Positions 1-13,276 of a DNA stretch of 64,000 bases are shown in pieces. The notes beneath the pieces were generated by a model. The model ran no database searches. It saw only the letters and a program-made list of their open reading frames with translations, and was not told the origin of the DNA. Position 1 is the stretch's first letter. Each line of letters opens with the position of its first letter. A program made the position numbers and the translations under genes. This stretch comes from Burhinus oedicnemus. Its lineage: Eukaryota; Chordata; Aves; Charadriiformes; Burhinidae. The stretch is from NCBI GenBank assembly GCA_008921705.1, contig VFFE01007016.1, positions 1,392,147-1,456,146 of the forward strand. Reading direction: 5' to 3'.

Positions 1-3000
1 TAAATGCATTTGAGGTGTGTGTAGAAGTGAAGTGATTCATCCTTCTTCGTTCTGTGGAAGTAGTTGGAGGAGATGGTGTGCGTATGAGAGAAAGCAAGCC
101 ACGGTGGTTTGTTGCCAAGTGGACCCTGCAACGTGTTCTTACTGGTTTAGCTGGTCTGACGTTTGGTGGTTCTGCCCTAACACAGCCCCGTTACCATGCG
201 GATAGCAGATCTGAATAAAACGGGTTGATTAAATCTAAACAACGTCCCTGTGTTCTGCCTAATCATACACTGCCAATTAATTTCAAACTGATAACCCAAG
301 GACATTTTGGAAGGTGACAGCATGTTTCTAAACCTAGGGTTGAATTGACTTCTTAAAACAAAATGAAATAGATGTCACTTGTATCTCAAAAATACACAAA
401 TTCATGCACAATGGTACATTTCCTAATGTACTGTCTTCTCATTTTATCTTTCATTTATTCCCTCTAATTTTCCTTATTAACTCTAATTCTGTTGTGACAT
501 CCTAGTGTCATATTATGATGATAGACATTTCAAATAAGAAGCAGCACGAAACGCAGTTTTGGATGAGCTGGGAGACAAGAGCGCCCCGTGGAAATAAGCT
601 TCTGTTTTCCGCTACCAAAGCACCGAGTCCTTGTCGTAGGCAGGAGAGGCCGTTTCCCATCCACGCAGTTGGGACCAGTGAGCCAGCCCTTTTCTGAGCC
701 GGGAAGAAGTCAGTGCGAGCCCAAAAGCCATAGTACTCTTAAACTCCTCTCTTATCTGGGAGCCGCAGATAGGAAATCATACGTACATTAATGCAAACAG
801 CATTTGTACTGGCCGAGGAAGGTACGACTAACAATTTATTTTTAACAATGCCGACACTACTCCTACTGCAGAAATACTAACAAAGAGCCTTGAGTAATAA
901 CTTCCCCTCAGATTTCTTTTTACAGTACTCGCAGCATTCTCTGAGCGTGCGTTTAGGTACTGTGTATAAATAGGCAGATACAAAAACCTATTCCATCTTC
1001 CAGAGAAGAGAGACGCTGGTTTATTCTCACTTCAGAAAATTAAATGCTTATCCATCTATGGAATTATTTTTGAATGAATAAGTTTGTAGACCGTCTTTAG
1101 CTGGGTTATTGTTTGCTCTTTTGGAACGTTCTTTGCTTTCACAGTTGTTTTGTTCTTGCTACAGAGGAAATAAAGCAACGTGTATTTTTCTTCCTGCTGA
1201 GGTCTGAGGCAACTTTATATTATAAAATAACCAAAGATTGATAATCACAAAGGCTGCAGAGGGAAAGCCTCACTTTATTTAGAAGAACATCTGTGCTATA
1301 AAGAGGAAGAAAAATTCTTTCTTTTGATAGAAAAATATTTCTTTGGATTTTGAGCTCTGCTATGTGCGTGATTTTTACCCTGCCTTTTTATTTTACAGTA
1401 CTCTAAATATATAAATGAAATTTCATTTGCTTCTGAATCTCTGTGACCTGAACAACTCCACTTTTATTAAGGATTGTATCCCTTCATAGAAGAAAGCGGA
1501 AAAAGTAGCATGATATGGTCAGGGGGATGGAGAACTTTAGACCATCTGGAGTGGACCTGAGGCCCCTGATAACCTATTTCTCAAAATATTGTTTTGACAA
1601 GTCATTCCATATGTTTGGTTGAGTTAGCTGTTGGAAGAAGGCTGTGGGGTATCTTCTTGTTTTTCAGATCTGCTCTCTTTATGTAAAGACTTGGAAATAA
1701 CAGACCTTTGGGAGCAAGGTAGCAATCTGGATCCCAAAACATGTTTCTCATATATATAAATAGAATGCAGCAAGAGTTGACCTTGAGCTTAAAATGCTGC
1801 TCGGTGAGGACATCTTGGTTTGAATAGTAGTTCAGCAACAAAGAACAAAACTGCCTATTTAGTTCAATATTATAAATATCTGTAGAAGTGCTCTCCTTTA
1901 AGCCTTCATAAATTGTTCTGTGCCTGTAGCATCTAGGATCTAAGGACAGGTTTTTTTAATTTGGTGGGTTTTTTTTTTTTCCTTTTGAAGTTCAAATGTT
2001 GTTTATATGTAGCAAATTTTAATCCCTGGTCTTAGAGTGGATTTTCTGGAGAAGAGCTTTGATCAACACTTTGCTTATCCAGTAACTGCAAAAATGCACT
2101 TGCATGGCTCTAACGGAGTGTCTCTTGGGCACGCTTTTTAGATAATGATGGCGGATTTGGTGGCCTGCACACATTTACTGGCACCAAATGTCTGTGGCAC
2201 AGAAGCCCTTCCTTTCATTGTGAAGGACAAGTCAACTGTGGAACACTTTGAGATCTGCAGAACGCTTTCAGATTTGTCTTTTGCTTATTCTCAGTGAGGA
2301 TAGGTTTAAATTCTTTCCTCTGATCTTTTGGGAAGTTCAAAGATTTTCAAACAAGCAGCCAGGTATTGTAGATATCCAGGTATAAGGAAATCTCTAAAAT
2401 CCAGTAATATTTATTACTTTCATGTATTGCCAGGTATCTAATAGTGTTCTTCTGAATCTAAGTTGATGCTAGAAAACTGCGACTTTTTTTAAACTTGGAG
2501 CCTGAGATTTAGTATAAATTTTAGCTTTATCAGGACCATTTGTCAGATGATCAGTATATATGTGCCCTTCCAGTGTACTGCACCACAACAGCAGGTTCAT
2601 TTAAAAAGATGCTACAAAAAAAAAGATCTTAGGAAGTGAGTTGTGATCAATTCTACGTATTTGTTTTATGCTCTACAGAACATACTTAATCTTAAATCTT
2701 CCCTGTGAAAATTATAATTTCCCCCAAAGTCACTGGAGATGCTTTTCTTTATTAAGTTCGGTGAAGGATAGATGAGAATGTCTGTATTTCGGGGTTTTTT
2801 TACCACCCTTTCATTTCTAAGTGGAAGAGTGTTTAAACTTGTTAAAGTAGGAGAAGTAGCAACTAGATTGTCAATTGTGTCATTTTATTTGTGCCAAAGT
2901 GAGGAGTTGAGAAATTATTTATAACAAAAAATAGAAAAAATAAAAAATTTTAAAAAAGCCATATATGAAGATACTTTTGAAAATAGATACCAGCATTTTA

Positions 3001-6000
3001 TTGTTTCCTATTTCTCTTTCTTTCCTGCTGCTTGACAATAAACCAGGATCTGCTAGTGAGAATTGCAACATCTGAAATCGCAGCAGTTCTCCGGGTTGTG
3101 TAACACAGCCACGTCCCCAGCCCAGCTTTCCTCCTTCATTTCTTCTCTCAGCTCTTGTCTCACCACTGAATTTTGCATTTCTGGACATTATGATTAACTC
3201 GCAGGTCTAGTTTCTTTTAACATCCAATTACTGATGTGTGGTTTATTAACTTAATTTACCTTTATTAAGAAAGCAAGCAGTAAATATCCAGATACGTGAA
3301 GCGCCAAGGCTGTGAGAAGTTGGAAGTTCCCTTTTGTCCTCAGGAGAAGGCGACTCTTGCTGTCTTCTGCAGAAACCCACCAAACCCCTGCCAGATCCCT
3401 CCAACCTGCGTCCTCCTCCTGAGTACGCGCCTGTTTATATTTTTTTAAAAGGATGCTTCTCTTACGATGTGCTAAAGCACATCATCAAAATAGACAACCT
3501 CTTAAAAATCATTCCCGCCGATGAGTTATTTTAACATCTTTTTATAAACGTAGGCATGTTTTGGATTATACCACTAAACCCCGAAGGTTCGGGCGCTGGC
3601 TGCAGTGGCGCCGCTCGCCCTGCCGGGGCTCTGCAGCGGGCTGCTCTACCTGCTGCCTCTCGCATGGCTTTGGAGATGACTCTGAGGCTAATGGATCCAC
3701 TGCCGGGCCATGGATATTTCTTTTTCCCCCCTCTTTTAAGTGCCGTTGAATAAGATTACACACTCTGTCCACTTATATAGCCGATATTAAAGCTATCTGG
3801 TGAATTGAAAAGCCACCTGAGTGTTCTTTAGCTAGAATAGCTCAAGGCTATATATTTTTTCATGTTAAAAGCTCTAATGATGTGCTGGATGATAAGTTTC
3901 TAGGCAGAAAGAAACCCCTCACTGCGCATGGGGGAAGGTCGGGTCAGTGACAGAGACTGAACTTCTAAATTGCTCTTTTTGCACGAGGAGTTGCGAGAAG
4001 GGAATCGCAGAGTGTTGGAGCGGAAATTTGGTCTGCTTTTGAATGGAGCTGCCAAATCATCACGGGGGCCTGTGTAACTAAGCAGTGGCTTAATTTCCTT
4101 AAAACTACATGGGACAACACTAGAAATTTGTTTCTGAAGTAGTCCTAAAGTACAAAGTGGGTTTGTAGACCTCGGGTAGGAGAAAAGAGGAGAAACAAGT
4201 CTGTTTTGTGGAGGGCTCGCTCCCAAGTAGCAGTTGCTGGGTCACCTGCGCTTAATGGCCTGTAGAAAAAGGGCAAAATCAAGAAAAAGGCCAGTTCTCC
4301 CATCCCTGTCCCAGTCTACAGAGCAGAACCGGTGAGAGACAAGCTGGAGAGACTGTGTCGCCATGAAGCACCCCGGCCGCGGTGCCCCTCCTTGGGCACT
4401 GCGGTATTTGTTGTTTACAGAAATACATTTTCTCTTTGTAAATCGACTGTATTTAGGCCCCTGTCTCTCATTATGCCCAGGAGCAGACCCTAAAAACTCT
4501 CTACAAGGTTTTAGAAGCTTCTCAACCTGTATTTTAGGCTCCGTTTTATCTAATAAAATACATAAAGCTCCTCTTTGCTGTAGTATCTACACACAAAAGG
4601 GTATAAGTCATCTTGTGGAGAGAGTTGAGTTCTCCATTAAACTTTCGCTCGGGATAAAACTAACAGCCTTGCAGTCTGTGTGAAAGTCCTTACAAAGGGG
4701 GAAAAAAGCTGTTACAAACGTGGCTGTTATTTGTTTAAACATTTGGAGACATTTATAGTGTGATGCTAGCTTTTTTTTTTTCACCCTTGCTCCTTTTCTT
4801 TTGTTTGTATATATATCAGTGAATCCTTTCAAACTTGTCAGACAAGAAAAGTTTGGCTTGTTTAGCTCTGTAAAATTAAGACTGCGAAGGAGTGTGCTTG
4901 TTTTCTCTAAATAGTTTAGGATATAAACATCACAGAGGGAGAAAACAGCTCTCTAAGTGAAAGGACAGCTTTGGCAGAGCAACAAATGGGGTGCATTGGC
5001 CATGAATACATTTAAGCTGGAAATTAGGAGTGTTTTTAATGGGTTGAACAACAAAGCTCTAAGAAATTTTCCAACCAGGAAAGTGGAGATAAAAAAACCT
5101 TAATATTTTTACTACAGGCCCCAGTACTCTCAGAAACGGGATTGCATGACGGGATGTCAGAGAGAGGGGACTAGGCTGGCCAGGGAGGTGTTTCTAGTCC
5201 TCTGCTCCAAACACAGTTAGCAGGAAGCTCCATACATATAAAATACCTTTTTGCCAACATTTTGCATAATTAATATATTTTTCTCGTTTTGTCCTTCAAG
5301 GCTCTGTTTCTGTAATGTGATAGATTTACTTAAATCAGGAATGTGAGTATTTTCACTCTCTTCAAGCTGACCAGCAAGTACCTGAAGTTAAGAGCATTTG
5401 GAACTGCTTGCAGAATTGCAAGCTTGACTGGGTAAATCACACATTTTGTGGGTTAATTTCTTTGGGTAACTTTATTTTTCAGAGTGAAATGCATCAGAAA
5501 TACTGTTGTAACATATATGGCAGATCCCACAGGCCCCGGAGGGGTGGGTGGAAAAGGAAGGAGGGCAGGTTGTTAGGCCCTGCTTCACCACAGGCGGGTC
5601 GGCCAAGGTTGGCTTATGCAAGGCTTTCCTCATCGGTTGTTGATGAAATCTTTTGTAATTCCTTCTCTTTACCTCTACACTGGGTATTTAATTTGTGATC
5701 TACTCGCTGTATTTTGTTCTGGGTTTTATTATTTTATTCACCTTTTCTGTTTGTTGGTTTCTGTTGACTTCACCTGCAGTGGAATTGAATCATGTGTTCG
5801 ATCTGATGTGGGCGAAGCTCAGTGCCATTGATGGACTACGTTGAGTCAATAAGTATAACTGACCTAGATCATTCACTTGTTTTGCTTGTATTGTGTTTTG
5901 TAAACCTTTTTCAAGTCTGGTGTTTTATTCGTATGTCATGATGTCTGCATCAAGACAAGGACGTGTATATAGGAATCCACTTGCTGTGATTGATTCAAAC

Positions 6001-6634
6001 AGCTAGGCCATTTTCACTGTAAATTTGATGCACAAAGCTAAGATTTTGTGATGTTGCTTATTTACCTTTTTGAGTCTAGAGTCTAGTTTCTCAAAGGTTC
6101 AAAATCAGAAATTATGTTAATATGTACACGTTTGAGGAGTCTTTAGATATCCTCGGGTACTGAAAAGTCATAATTCTTCATATACCAGCTCTGTACCATT
6201 AGATTGCTAATTATTTTATAAATACATACTTTTGACTCAAACTCCATCTGGAGTTTAAAGTTATTCATCAAACTGAACAAATGTGACCAAGAATCCTCAC
6301 AGGCAAGTCTCTGTTATTTTTCTTTACATCTAGAACTGTGAGCAGAGACCTGTGCAGTGCACAGTAGTGCTCAGCAGCATCACTTATTTCCCTCTTCTTG
6401 AAAATGAATACAGTCCTTGCTACAATAAAAGCGAAAAAATGAAATTGTACTTTTATTATCGTAACGCTCTTTCATGGTATAACCTGTTAATCATCACTCT
6501 AATAAGTAGGGAGCAAATAGACAAGCCATGTTTTAGGATAGAGTTTTATGATTGAGAAATACACTTTTTTTTTTCATTATTTGCATAATGCTTCTCTCTT
6601 GTGCCCGCAGGTGGTTGTCAGCATTTGCTAACCT

Positions 6635-6820
6635 GTTGATCAGGCTCCAATTCCTGGTGTGCGTCTTGTACTGCAGAGGGGAAGGGAAATTAATCTGTTA
6701 TTGATCAAGATCCAATTCCTCTTGTGTATCTTGTACTGGAAAGGGGCATTAATCCATTATGGGTTGATAAGCCAAACCATCTGCAGATTGTACCTGGAAA
6801 AAGTGAAATGTATTCCATTA
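6635..6820 (+). repeat. Imperfect tandem repeat, three units of about 62-66 bp
   Basis: Units begin TTGATCAGGCTCCAATTCCT (6635), TTGATCAAGATCCAATTCCT (6701) and TTGATAAGCCAAACCATCTG (about 6764). Each continues with TGT-rich sequence, TTGTAC(T/C), GG-rich purines and ATTAAT or ATTCCAT. Units 1 and 2 are clearly related; unit 3 is weaker. It lies about 200 bp beyond the C-terminal side of the Gypsy relic and could be part of the same element. Confidence 0.7.
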
Positions 6821-7034
6821 GATAGTTTGTATTTGTAAGGTCTCTTGGGTTTTTTTTTTCCCTCAAGCAATCTTGAGATGCTGTGTAATTGTCATTTCTC
6901 CTCTTTTCTCATATTTCGTGTTACATAGGCAGAGATTGCACATTCTTGATGCCATAATGTTGAACTATTTATATGTAATATTTTTGCTATTTGTATTGGA
7001 CTCGTCTCCTATTCTGCTTTTTTCTAATATCGTT

Positions 7035-7385
7035 ATCCATAATTTGGTAACGTGAAGCTTTGCATGTATCCTGCATAGTAATTGGGAAGGCATTTCTGCA
7101 TACTGTGCAAGTCTGAAAGTCTGTAGAAAGTTTATGGTGAAGGTTTTCTAATCTTTTGCTCCCGGGATAACTTATAAATCCTTTCAAAGTTCTGTTAAAG
7201 TATTCAGTTTCTCCATTAGCTCGATGGTAGTGTACCGGTGATCTTTTCTGTGAAGTGTTTTTCTCCCATAGACAAATTTCATAATAGGAAGAAGTAAATC
7301 CATTTTTGGATACTGATTCCCATGGGATTCCTTCTTCACTGAAAACAGGACACTGAGAAGTAATTGCGGTAGTACCTAACACCAA
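7035..7385 (-). repeat. Ty3/Gypsy-type retroelement relic: integrase core fragment
   Basis: On the minus strand an open frame of 132 codons starts at 7385. It shows, in order, CPVFSEEGIPWESVSKNG, HYHRANGETEYFNRTLKGFI and CRNAFPITMQDTCKA. These correspond to the retroelement integrase core: the block with the second catalytic aspartate (here replaced by lysine in VSKNG), the glycine-x-x-glutamate block with the catalytic glutamate retained, and the Y-R-x-x-P-H-x-x-T-G-x-x-P block. The spacing between the two catalytic positions is about two residues short of D-D-35-E. It is therefore inactive. No protease, reverse transcriptase or LTR was recognised around it. Whether it is Gypsy proper or another LTR family needs a domain search. 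Confidence 0.72.
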
Positions 7386-8331
7386 GGGTAGGGACGACTA
7401 ACAGTCAACATCACGTTGCAGGCTCTACCCTGTACTCAGTAAATGAGGGTGATCTGGGTGATTATTTAGGCAATCCTCCCTTCTCCTGCTCATGGTCACC
7501 TTGGTGGTGTTAAGTGCCTCTGAAGGCACTTAAAAGTTGGGACCTACAAGCAAGCCTCAGAAACAAGACTTGTCAGTTTTCTCTCAAGTCTGAACTCAAG
7601 CTATTCCTTCTTTTGAAGAGATAAACACTTTCTCTCACCTTTTATTAAGGCTGGTTTGCATCGTATCTCTCTGAGATGAATTTAAGCATACGTTGAAGTA
7701 ATACTCTTAATAGTCTGTACCACAAACACAAATAGAGATAAACTGCATGCCATAATGTAAAATCTGGGAAACAACCTAATGTTTATACATTTATGAAAGG
7801 GAAAGCACCTTTTGTATCTTCAGTCATATGGCCTGAGTGAGATTTCATCTCTGTTGGGAAAATTAAGCACCCAAGTGGCTTTGATAAAGTCTGCGATCTT
7901 TATAAACTGTAAATTATAACATTTAAAATTCCCTTTACCTTACACGGCAATATAAGTAGAGAGATAAAAACACTGTCTTTTCAGAGATGATAGGGCACTC
8001 TACATAATTATTCTATTTAAATAACAGATTAAAAATTCTACAGCTCATCAGTATTAAAAAATTAGTGTTATAGACCACTTGGGACAGGTTCCATTCTTGG
8101 TCAGAGAGCAGGAGAGAAGGGGGAAGAGCAGTGCGATCCAAGAGCAGCGTCGTGCAGTCATATACAGTCACTGGTGATAAAAACAAATAGACCGTGCAAA
8201 AGGTGTTCTCTCTTCTCTCGATAGATCTCTGCTTTGTGCAGAATTGCCAGATTCTCGAATGCGCAGTCTGGAGAGTTTATGTTTAGAGGGCCAGAAAACT
8301 CCCTGGTTTTTTCCTTTCCATGTTCTCTTCT

Positions 8332-8407
8332 TCACCACCCCACCCCCACCCCCCTTTATTTTTCTAAATTTTTGGCTCTTACCCCTCCCTTTTTTTAAAA
8401 AAAAAAA
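8332..8407 (+). repeat. C-rich tract followed by T7A11 palindromic tract
   Basis: CACCACCCCACCCCCACCCC runs from about 8333 to 8356; after about 35 bases seven T (8390-8396) are followed by eleven A (8397-8407). Low-complexity sequence. Confidence 0.7.
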
Positions 8408-11400
8408 GTCTAATGTGGAAAAGTACTACTTGTGCCAATTTACCTTAATATTTTGGGTGGTAAATGGAAGCAGTTCACCAACTGCTTCGTGAGCAGCTGG
8501 GGCTGGGCACCACTGAACCAGCTCCAGGATCAGCTCCGTCCACTTGCGAGTCAGAGTCTTTGGTGTTACGATGTTAGTCAAGCCCCAAAGATTGGTTGGG
8601 GCTGGTCCTGAGGGCACTTCAGGTACTGGGCCCTAGTAGATACCAGTAATAATTAAGATGGTGTCTAATGAGAAGGTCTAGAAGCATTGGGAAGATTGGA
8701 AATACTGCGAGTGCCGTGGCTAAAATAGACACAATGTGAAATAAAGCAGAGCGCCTTCTTTTGTGGAGAAAACTCTCTGTTTGGATTAGGACTCTTGCCT
8801 GTGGCAGTCCTTCTGTCCAGTCGTCTATTTAGGACTAGAATTGGATTAAGAGCACATCCATTAAGAGTTCTTCAGTGCCGTTCAGCCTTGTCTCTGCAGC
8901 TTCCGACAAGTTTCCCGCAGGATTATGACGTCTAATAGCGAGGCATCCCTTGGCTACAGGTCAGTGTTTTCCCCTAACGCTGAGAGGAGGGGTTCAGAAA
9001 GCAGATAGAAAGGAAAGAAGATCTTTTCTTTCAGAAAAAAATAGAATATGGGTGGGAACGGTGATTCCCTGTTAGCATCTCACTGCAACTGTTCCTGTAT
9101 CCATTTGTGTTGCTGTCCCTTTTAGTGTCTTTAATAAATATTCCTTACTAATGGATGTGAATCGGAGCAACTGAAGCTCAGTCACTGAAACAAAGGATAC
9201 ATGGGAAATTGAGCAGTTCCGAAATAATGTGAAACATCTACAGGGGACCATGGGATGGCAGGGAGGGGAAATGGCCAGTGATGAATGCGGAGAAGCTGCC
9301 TGAGGGAGGGAGGCAGGGAAGGAAGAGGTGACAAAAAGCCAGAAGGAAACAGCGGAGACCTAGAAAACTGGGACAAGAAAAAGTCTGATGAAGTAAAAAA
9401 GGATCAGTGAAGAGGAAAAAAAAAAAATTCAGTTGTTTTCTACAAAGGATTTTCCAAGAAAATGGCTGTTTACTAACAATGACATTCTCCATTGTATTTT
9501 AGTGTAGCACCAGTCAAGTAAAATCTCGTCAGCGTGCTGCATTAGGAGGTAGGAGAGGGATGGAGTGGCTTTATTGACAGCTAGGATAAGAAACTTGGAA
9601 AGTCTGGGTAGTTTTTCATTATCTGATTGTTTGAATAGCTCTCTACCTTCCACAGCCAGACTGAAGTCTGATTTCGCTGCATCACATCATCAAAACAAAA
9701 TCACAGCGTTACTCCTTATCGAGGTTAGGAGCCTGGCTGCTTTGATATTCCAACCTGCGGGTTTCTTACAAAAGGATGAAGTTTTGAAAGGATGGGGTGG
9801 ACACACAGGTTCCACCTTAGCGCCCTATGGAGATTTTTGCTCTAAAGTAAAACTAAATTCCTCCTTTGGTATTTTGAGCAGCAGCAAAGCAAAGCTGCAA
9901 AGGGAGCCCAGGGAACGTCTCTGTTGAGTGGGATTGGGCAGATCGGGGCCAGAGTGGATTATGGCACGTGGTGTTTGTGCTGCAAAGGGAAACTTAAACT
10001 GCCTTTGAATGTGAAACAGGAATACGCATGCTGTCTGGGTACTGTTTAGATAATACTTTGAAATGGTGTTGTTTTCTACATGTGCTTGTTATATCTGCAG
10101 CTGACCTTTGTAGGGATTTTATTTGGAATCCAAGCCCTAACCATTTTGATGAGCCCTCTGTATCACACCTGTATGAGTTCAGCCTCTCAAAATCTTTATC
10201 AACAGCCTGCTTTTAATAGATTTGTTTCAGGGATAGTACGAAATGAAAGTAAGCACTTACTGTGTCTGTTCTTGTTGTGGTTAGTAATAAAGTCAAAAAA
10301 ATCTTGTTTTCCTAGTTGCAGGTGGGGCAACGTGCACTTTCTTTCCCCTGCTTATCTGTGCGCTGCACAAAGAGCCATTCGCGTACGGTGAACTCCTGGA
10401 GGTTGCTACGAAGCTGGCTTCAGGTCTTCGGCTGGCTTTGGTGGGGTTGAGCCATTCTTCAGGGGAGCTGATAAGCCGAACAAGTGGTTTTCCTCTTTTC
10501 CAGATGGAGATAAGAAATTATTATTGCCAAATTAGTAACTTGTGTGTTGATCTTTTAGCATTTACTGTTGTAAACCTTCATCTTGAGCAGAAGTAGTGGT
10601 GAACAGCAATGCTGAGGTTATTTCTTCTCATCAGCAACAAGCTACTAATCTGATGGCGGCTTGTTTTCTATTTTTTCAATTACTATGGAAAATTCCTGCC
10701 ATGAATACCTATAAGACCACCATGGAAATCTTCTTAGAAAGTAATGTTCTACCTGATAGCATCGTATTTCCAGGAATGTTGCTGAGCGGAAGTAAAGTCT
10801 ACCAAAAGCCTGGTTTTTGTGATCCCGTGCGAGTTGCATATATATGCTGTGTCAGGACAGCAGAGCGTGTTTATGGGAAGAAATAAATATGTGCTTACCA
10901 CTTCCTTAAGTACTATTCGTGCATGCTTGAATTTATTCAGATGTGCAGGTGGTATTCTTAAATATTAAAATTATACTGCACACTTTTGTCTCCCATACTA
11001 TGCTATTTGCTATCAATCACAAAAATGTCAAAAGGTAAAAATTTTGTCATTCAGTATTCAGAAATCTGTTAAACTTATGAACTTTCTGAGCCCCGTTACC
11101 AAAACCTTTGCCTATCCAGTAAGTGAAATCAAATGTCAAATGGCTCTTGGCATGCTGGGGACAAGATAAGCAAAGACTCTTCAATCCATTTTCTGTTCTT
11201 TAGGGAATTCTCTTAAAAGAGAATGTCAGGGTTCATACCTTGCAGTTTCCAGTTTCCCACTCTGCTTAATGGGCACGGGTTAGTCTCCTTTGCAGAAAAC
11301 ATTTGATGAACTGGCTTGCTTTTGCATCGGTTTAGTTTTATTTTCATTACTTTCCCCTATAATTTGTTTATTGGATGCTATATCTTTAGAAAATTTTATT

Positions 11401-12169
11401 ACTCTGTTATTCAAGCTAAAAAATAGCTAATTTTTCTTTCCCAAATGAGTTGCTTGAAGCAAAGTACCTATGAACACATGGGTATTTTAATTCACTTACT
11501 AAATGTATACGGAGAAAATTTACAAGCAGCTTTTTTACCATTTTTTAAGTGTCTGCTGACTGTTGCATAAGCTAAATTATTTACAGTATGATGCCTCACA
11601 AAAGAGTAGCAGATTTGGGTTATTTACTTTCCCGATAAGAAGAAGGGATTGAAGTTGCTGTGATATGCTGCTTTGTTAATTTTATATTTGTTCCCCAGTG
11701 TGTAAAATCTTTTTAAAGAACTAACATGAGTATTGGCAGACTCTTTTGAAATGGTGTGCGAGTGGTAAGATTAAACAAAACATGAAAAGGTCTTAAAAAT
11801 ATAAGTCAGCAAGTGCTTGATAAAAATAAAAGTGCTCGACAATAGAAAACCTTTAGGATGCTTAATTTATTTGCTCTCTATTTGAGAATGGCCCCTGCAC
11901 TCCATCTGGGAGCCGTTCTTGCGAGTTATGTGCTGTGAGTGGTACCGGGCTGGGTATATTGAAACGCTGTGTTTGTACAGTATAATGAAAGCCATCGAAA
12001 ATGGTCGTGCTGAAGATGTCCCCTTAATGAGGAGATTAAAATCCGCGGTGAGGTTGAAGAGTGAAATTTGCAGCTGTGTCGCTTGAGGAGATCCTTTGCC
12101 TGGAACGTGTCCGTCCTCGCCGCTGGCGGATGGACAGAGTCTTCACAAGGTTTCCTTCTGCCCATGCAG

Positions 12170-12281
12170 GTGCCACGGACCCGTCTGACACCGTGGCTCC
12201 CGTCATCGTCGTCCCTCCACAGAACACCAGCGTCGTAGCAGGGAGCAGCGAGATCACGCTGGAGTGCGTGGCCAGTGCAAG
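12170..12281 (+). CDS. SDK1: SDK1 exon, first half of Ig3
   Basis: Exon of 112 nt. Acceptor CCCATGCAG ends at 12169; donor GTACTG starts at 12282. The first two bases finish a codon begun in an exon upstream of the window (intron phase 1), and the last two bases AG join the next exon's A to make Arg. It encodes composite residues 1-36, including the strand-A segment [14 protein letters not shown] and the first Ig cysteine in TLEC (residue 32). NTS at residues 18-20 is an N-glycosylation sequon. In sidekicks Ig3 and Ig4 form the second half of the Ig1-4 horseshoe that presents the homophilic interface. The donor (GTACTG) departs from the GTAAGT consensus. An open frame continues upstream into the intron, but the acceptor and the family match set the exon start. 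Confidence 0.95.
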
Positions 12282-13276
12282 GTACTGTAAAAGCAGCGGG
12301 GTTGTACGGAACTCATTTTAATGCGCTGTGCTTTACTGAGAAGGACATTGGAAGTTATTTTCATTTTTTTATTATTTTAATGATTGAAGCAGAACGCAGC
12401 GTGTAGCTTGCTCTTCACAGTAACCTTATGAATAATCTTGTTTGTGCAACATTACTGAATTAAACCTATTGATTTTTCTGGCTAAATACAGATACAGGCA
12501 GTTACTCTCCCACCCGTTACTCACAGAGTAAGGAAAAGAAGCGTAGTGGTGTTCAACCAGCAGACATGATCTTAAGGAAAAAGTTATGCTAAGGGTTAAT
12601 AATAGTTCAGCTGTATTGCCTCTTGACATGAAAGGTGATATTGGTGAACAGCCTGTGCTTCCTAGTAAATAAATTAGCGAGGATCTCCTATGAAGTAATT
12701 TATTACAGATGCTCTCATTTTACGGTGATTATTGCTCAACTGTTCATCAGGCGCCATAACACGGTGTTTACAGCATTCCTCCTGTGTTTCCATCCAGTTG
12801 GCCTTGAATAGCTTTGAATTCTGGTGGAAGTGAATAGCTGAGGTCCTCGGATGATAAGACGACCGACTGATTCACTTTCCCCTCGGAGGGCAGAGATGTT
12901 CTCTATGCTTAATATTGTTTTGGTAATTGAGTTATAATGAAAGCACTCCCCGTGCAGCTGATTCCCATCGCACTATTTACTCCTTTTGCTTAGAGAAATC
13001 AAATTATTAGCACTTAAGTTCTATTGCTGTATCAATTAGCTGTACCTGCATAAAGCCACTTGAGTAGTCTGTAGTCTTGATGTGTAGAAGCTATACGCGC
13101 ATTTACGTCTTAATAGCAAATGTCAGGGATAGAGGATAACTTACGGAAGTTTTATATTCTGTATGTAACTACAGACAAGAATATTCTGTAATGTACATGT
13201 TTTATTGTCATGTTTTTGTTGTGGTTTTGTTTTTTGTTGGGTTTTTTTGTTGTTTTTTTTTTTTAAACCTCGGCAG
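12282..13276 (+). other. SDK1: SDK1 intron, 995 bp, phase 2
   Basis: The intron splits the Ig3 domain between its first cysteine and the VTW tryptophan. Its last 70 bases are a G/T-rich and T-rich tract that serves as polypyrimidine tract. Nothing else recognisable was seen. Confidence 0.9.
13210..13264 (+). repeat. G/T-rich low-complexity tract before an acceptor
   Basis: A run of T interrupted only by single or paired G (TTTTGTTGTGG, then TTTTTTTGTTG, then 12 T) directly precedes the acceptor AACCTCGGCAG. It works as the polypyrimidine tract of the next exon. UG-rich intron ends like this are known binding places for CELF- and TIA-type splicing regulators, so regulated use of the next exon is possible but is inference. 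Confidence 0.75.

Larger units (their letters stand above)
1..12169 (+). other. SDK1: SDK1 intron, end only, phase 1
   Basis: At least 12.2 kb upstream of the Ig3 exon. It should separate the exon that ends Ig2 from Ig3. No sidekick-like exon was found in it. It contains a Ty3/Gypsy integrase relic (about 7035-7385, minus), an imperfect 62-66-bp tandem repeat next to it (6635-6820) and a C-rich plus T/A tract (8332-8407). The remainder, including 1-6600 and 8410-12169, shows nothing I can name. Confidence 0.8.

Noticed and set aside
1..12169. Search for the preceding SDK1 exons (end of Ig2).
   Set aside because: No open stretch with an Ig cysteine pattern, AG/GT borders and a final phase-1 G was found; the exon should lie upstream of the window.
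12061..12321. An 86-codon frame beginning upstream of the Ig3 exon and passing its donor.
   Set aside because: The acceptor CCCATGCAG and donor GTACTG bound the sidekick similarity exactly; the upstream part is basic, not a signal peptide, and shows no family match.
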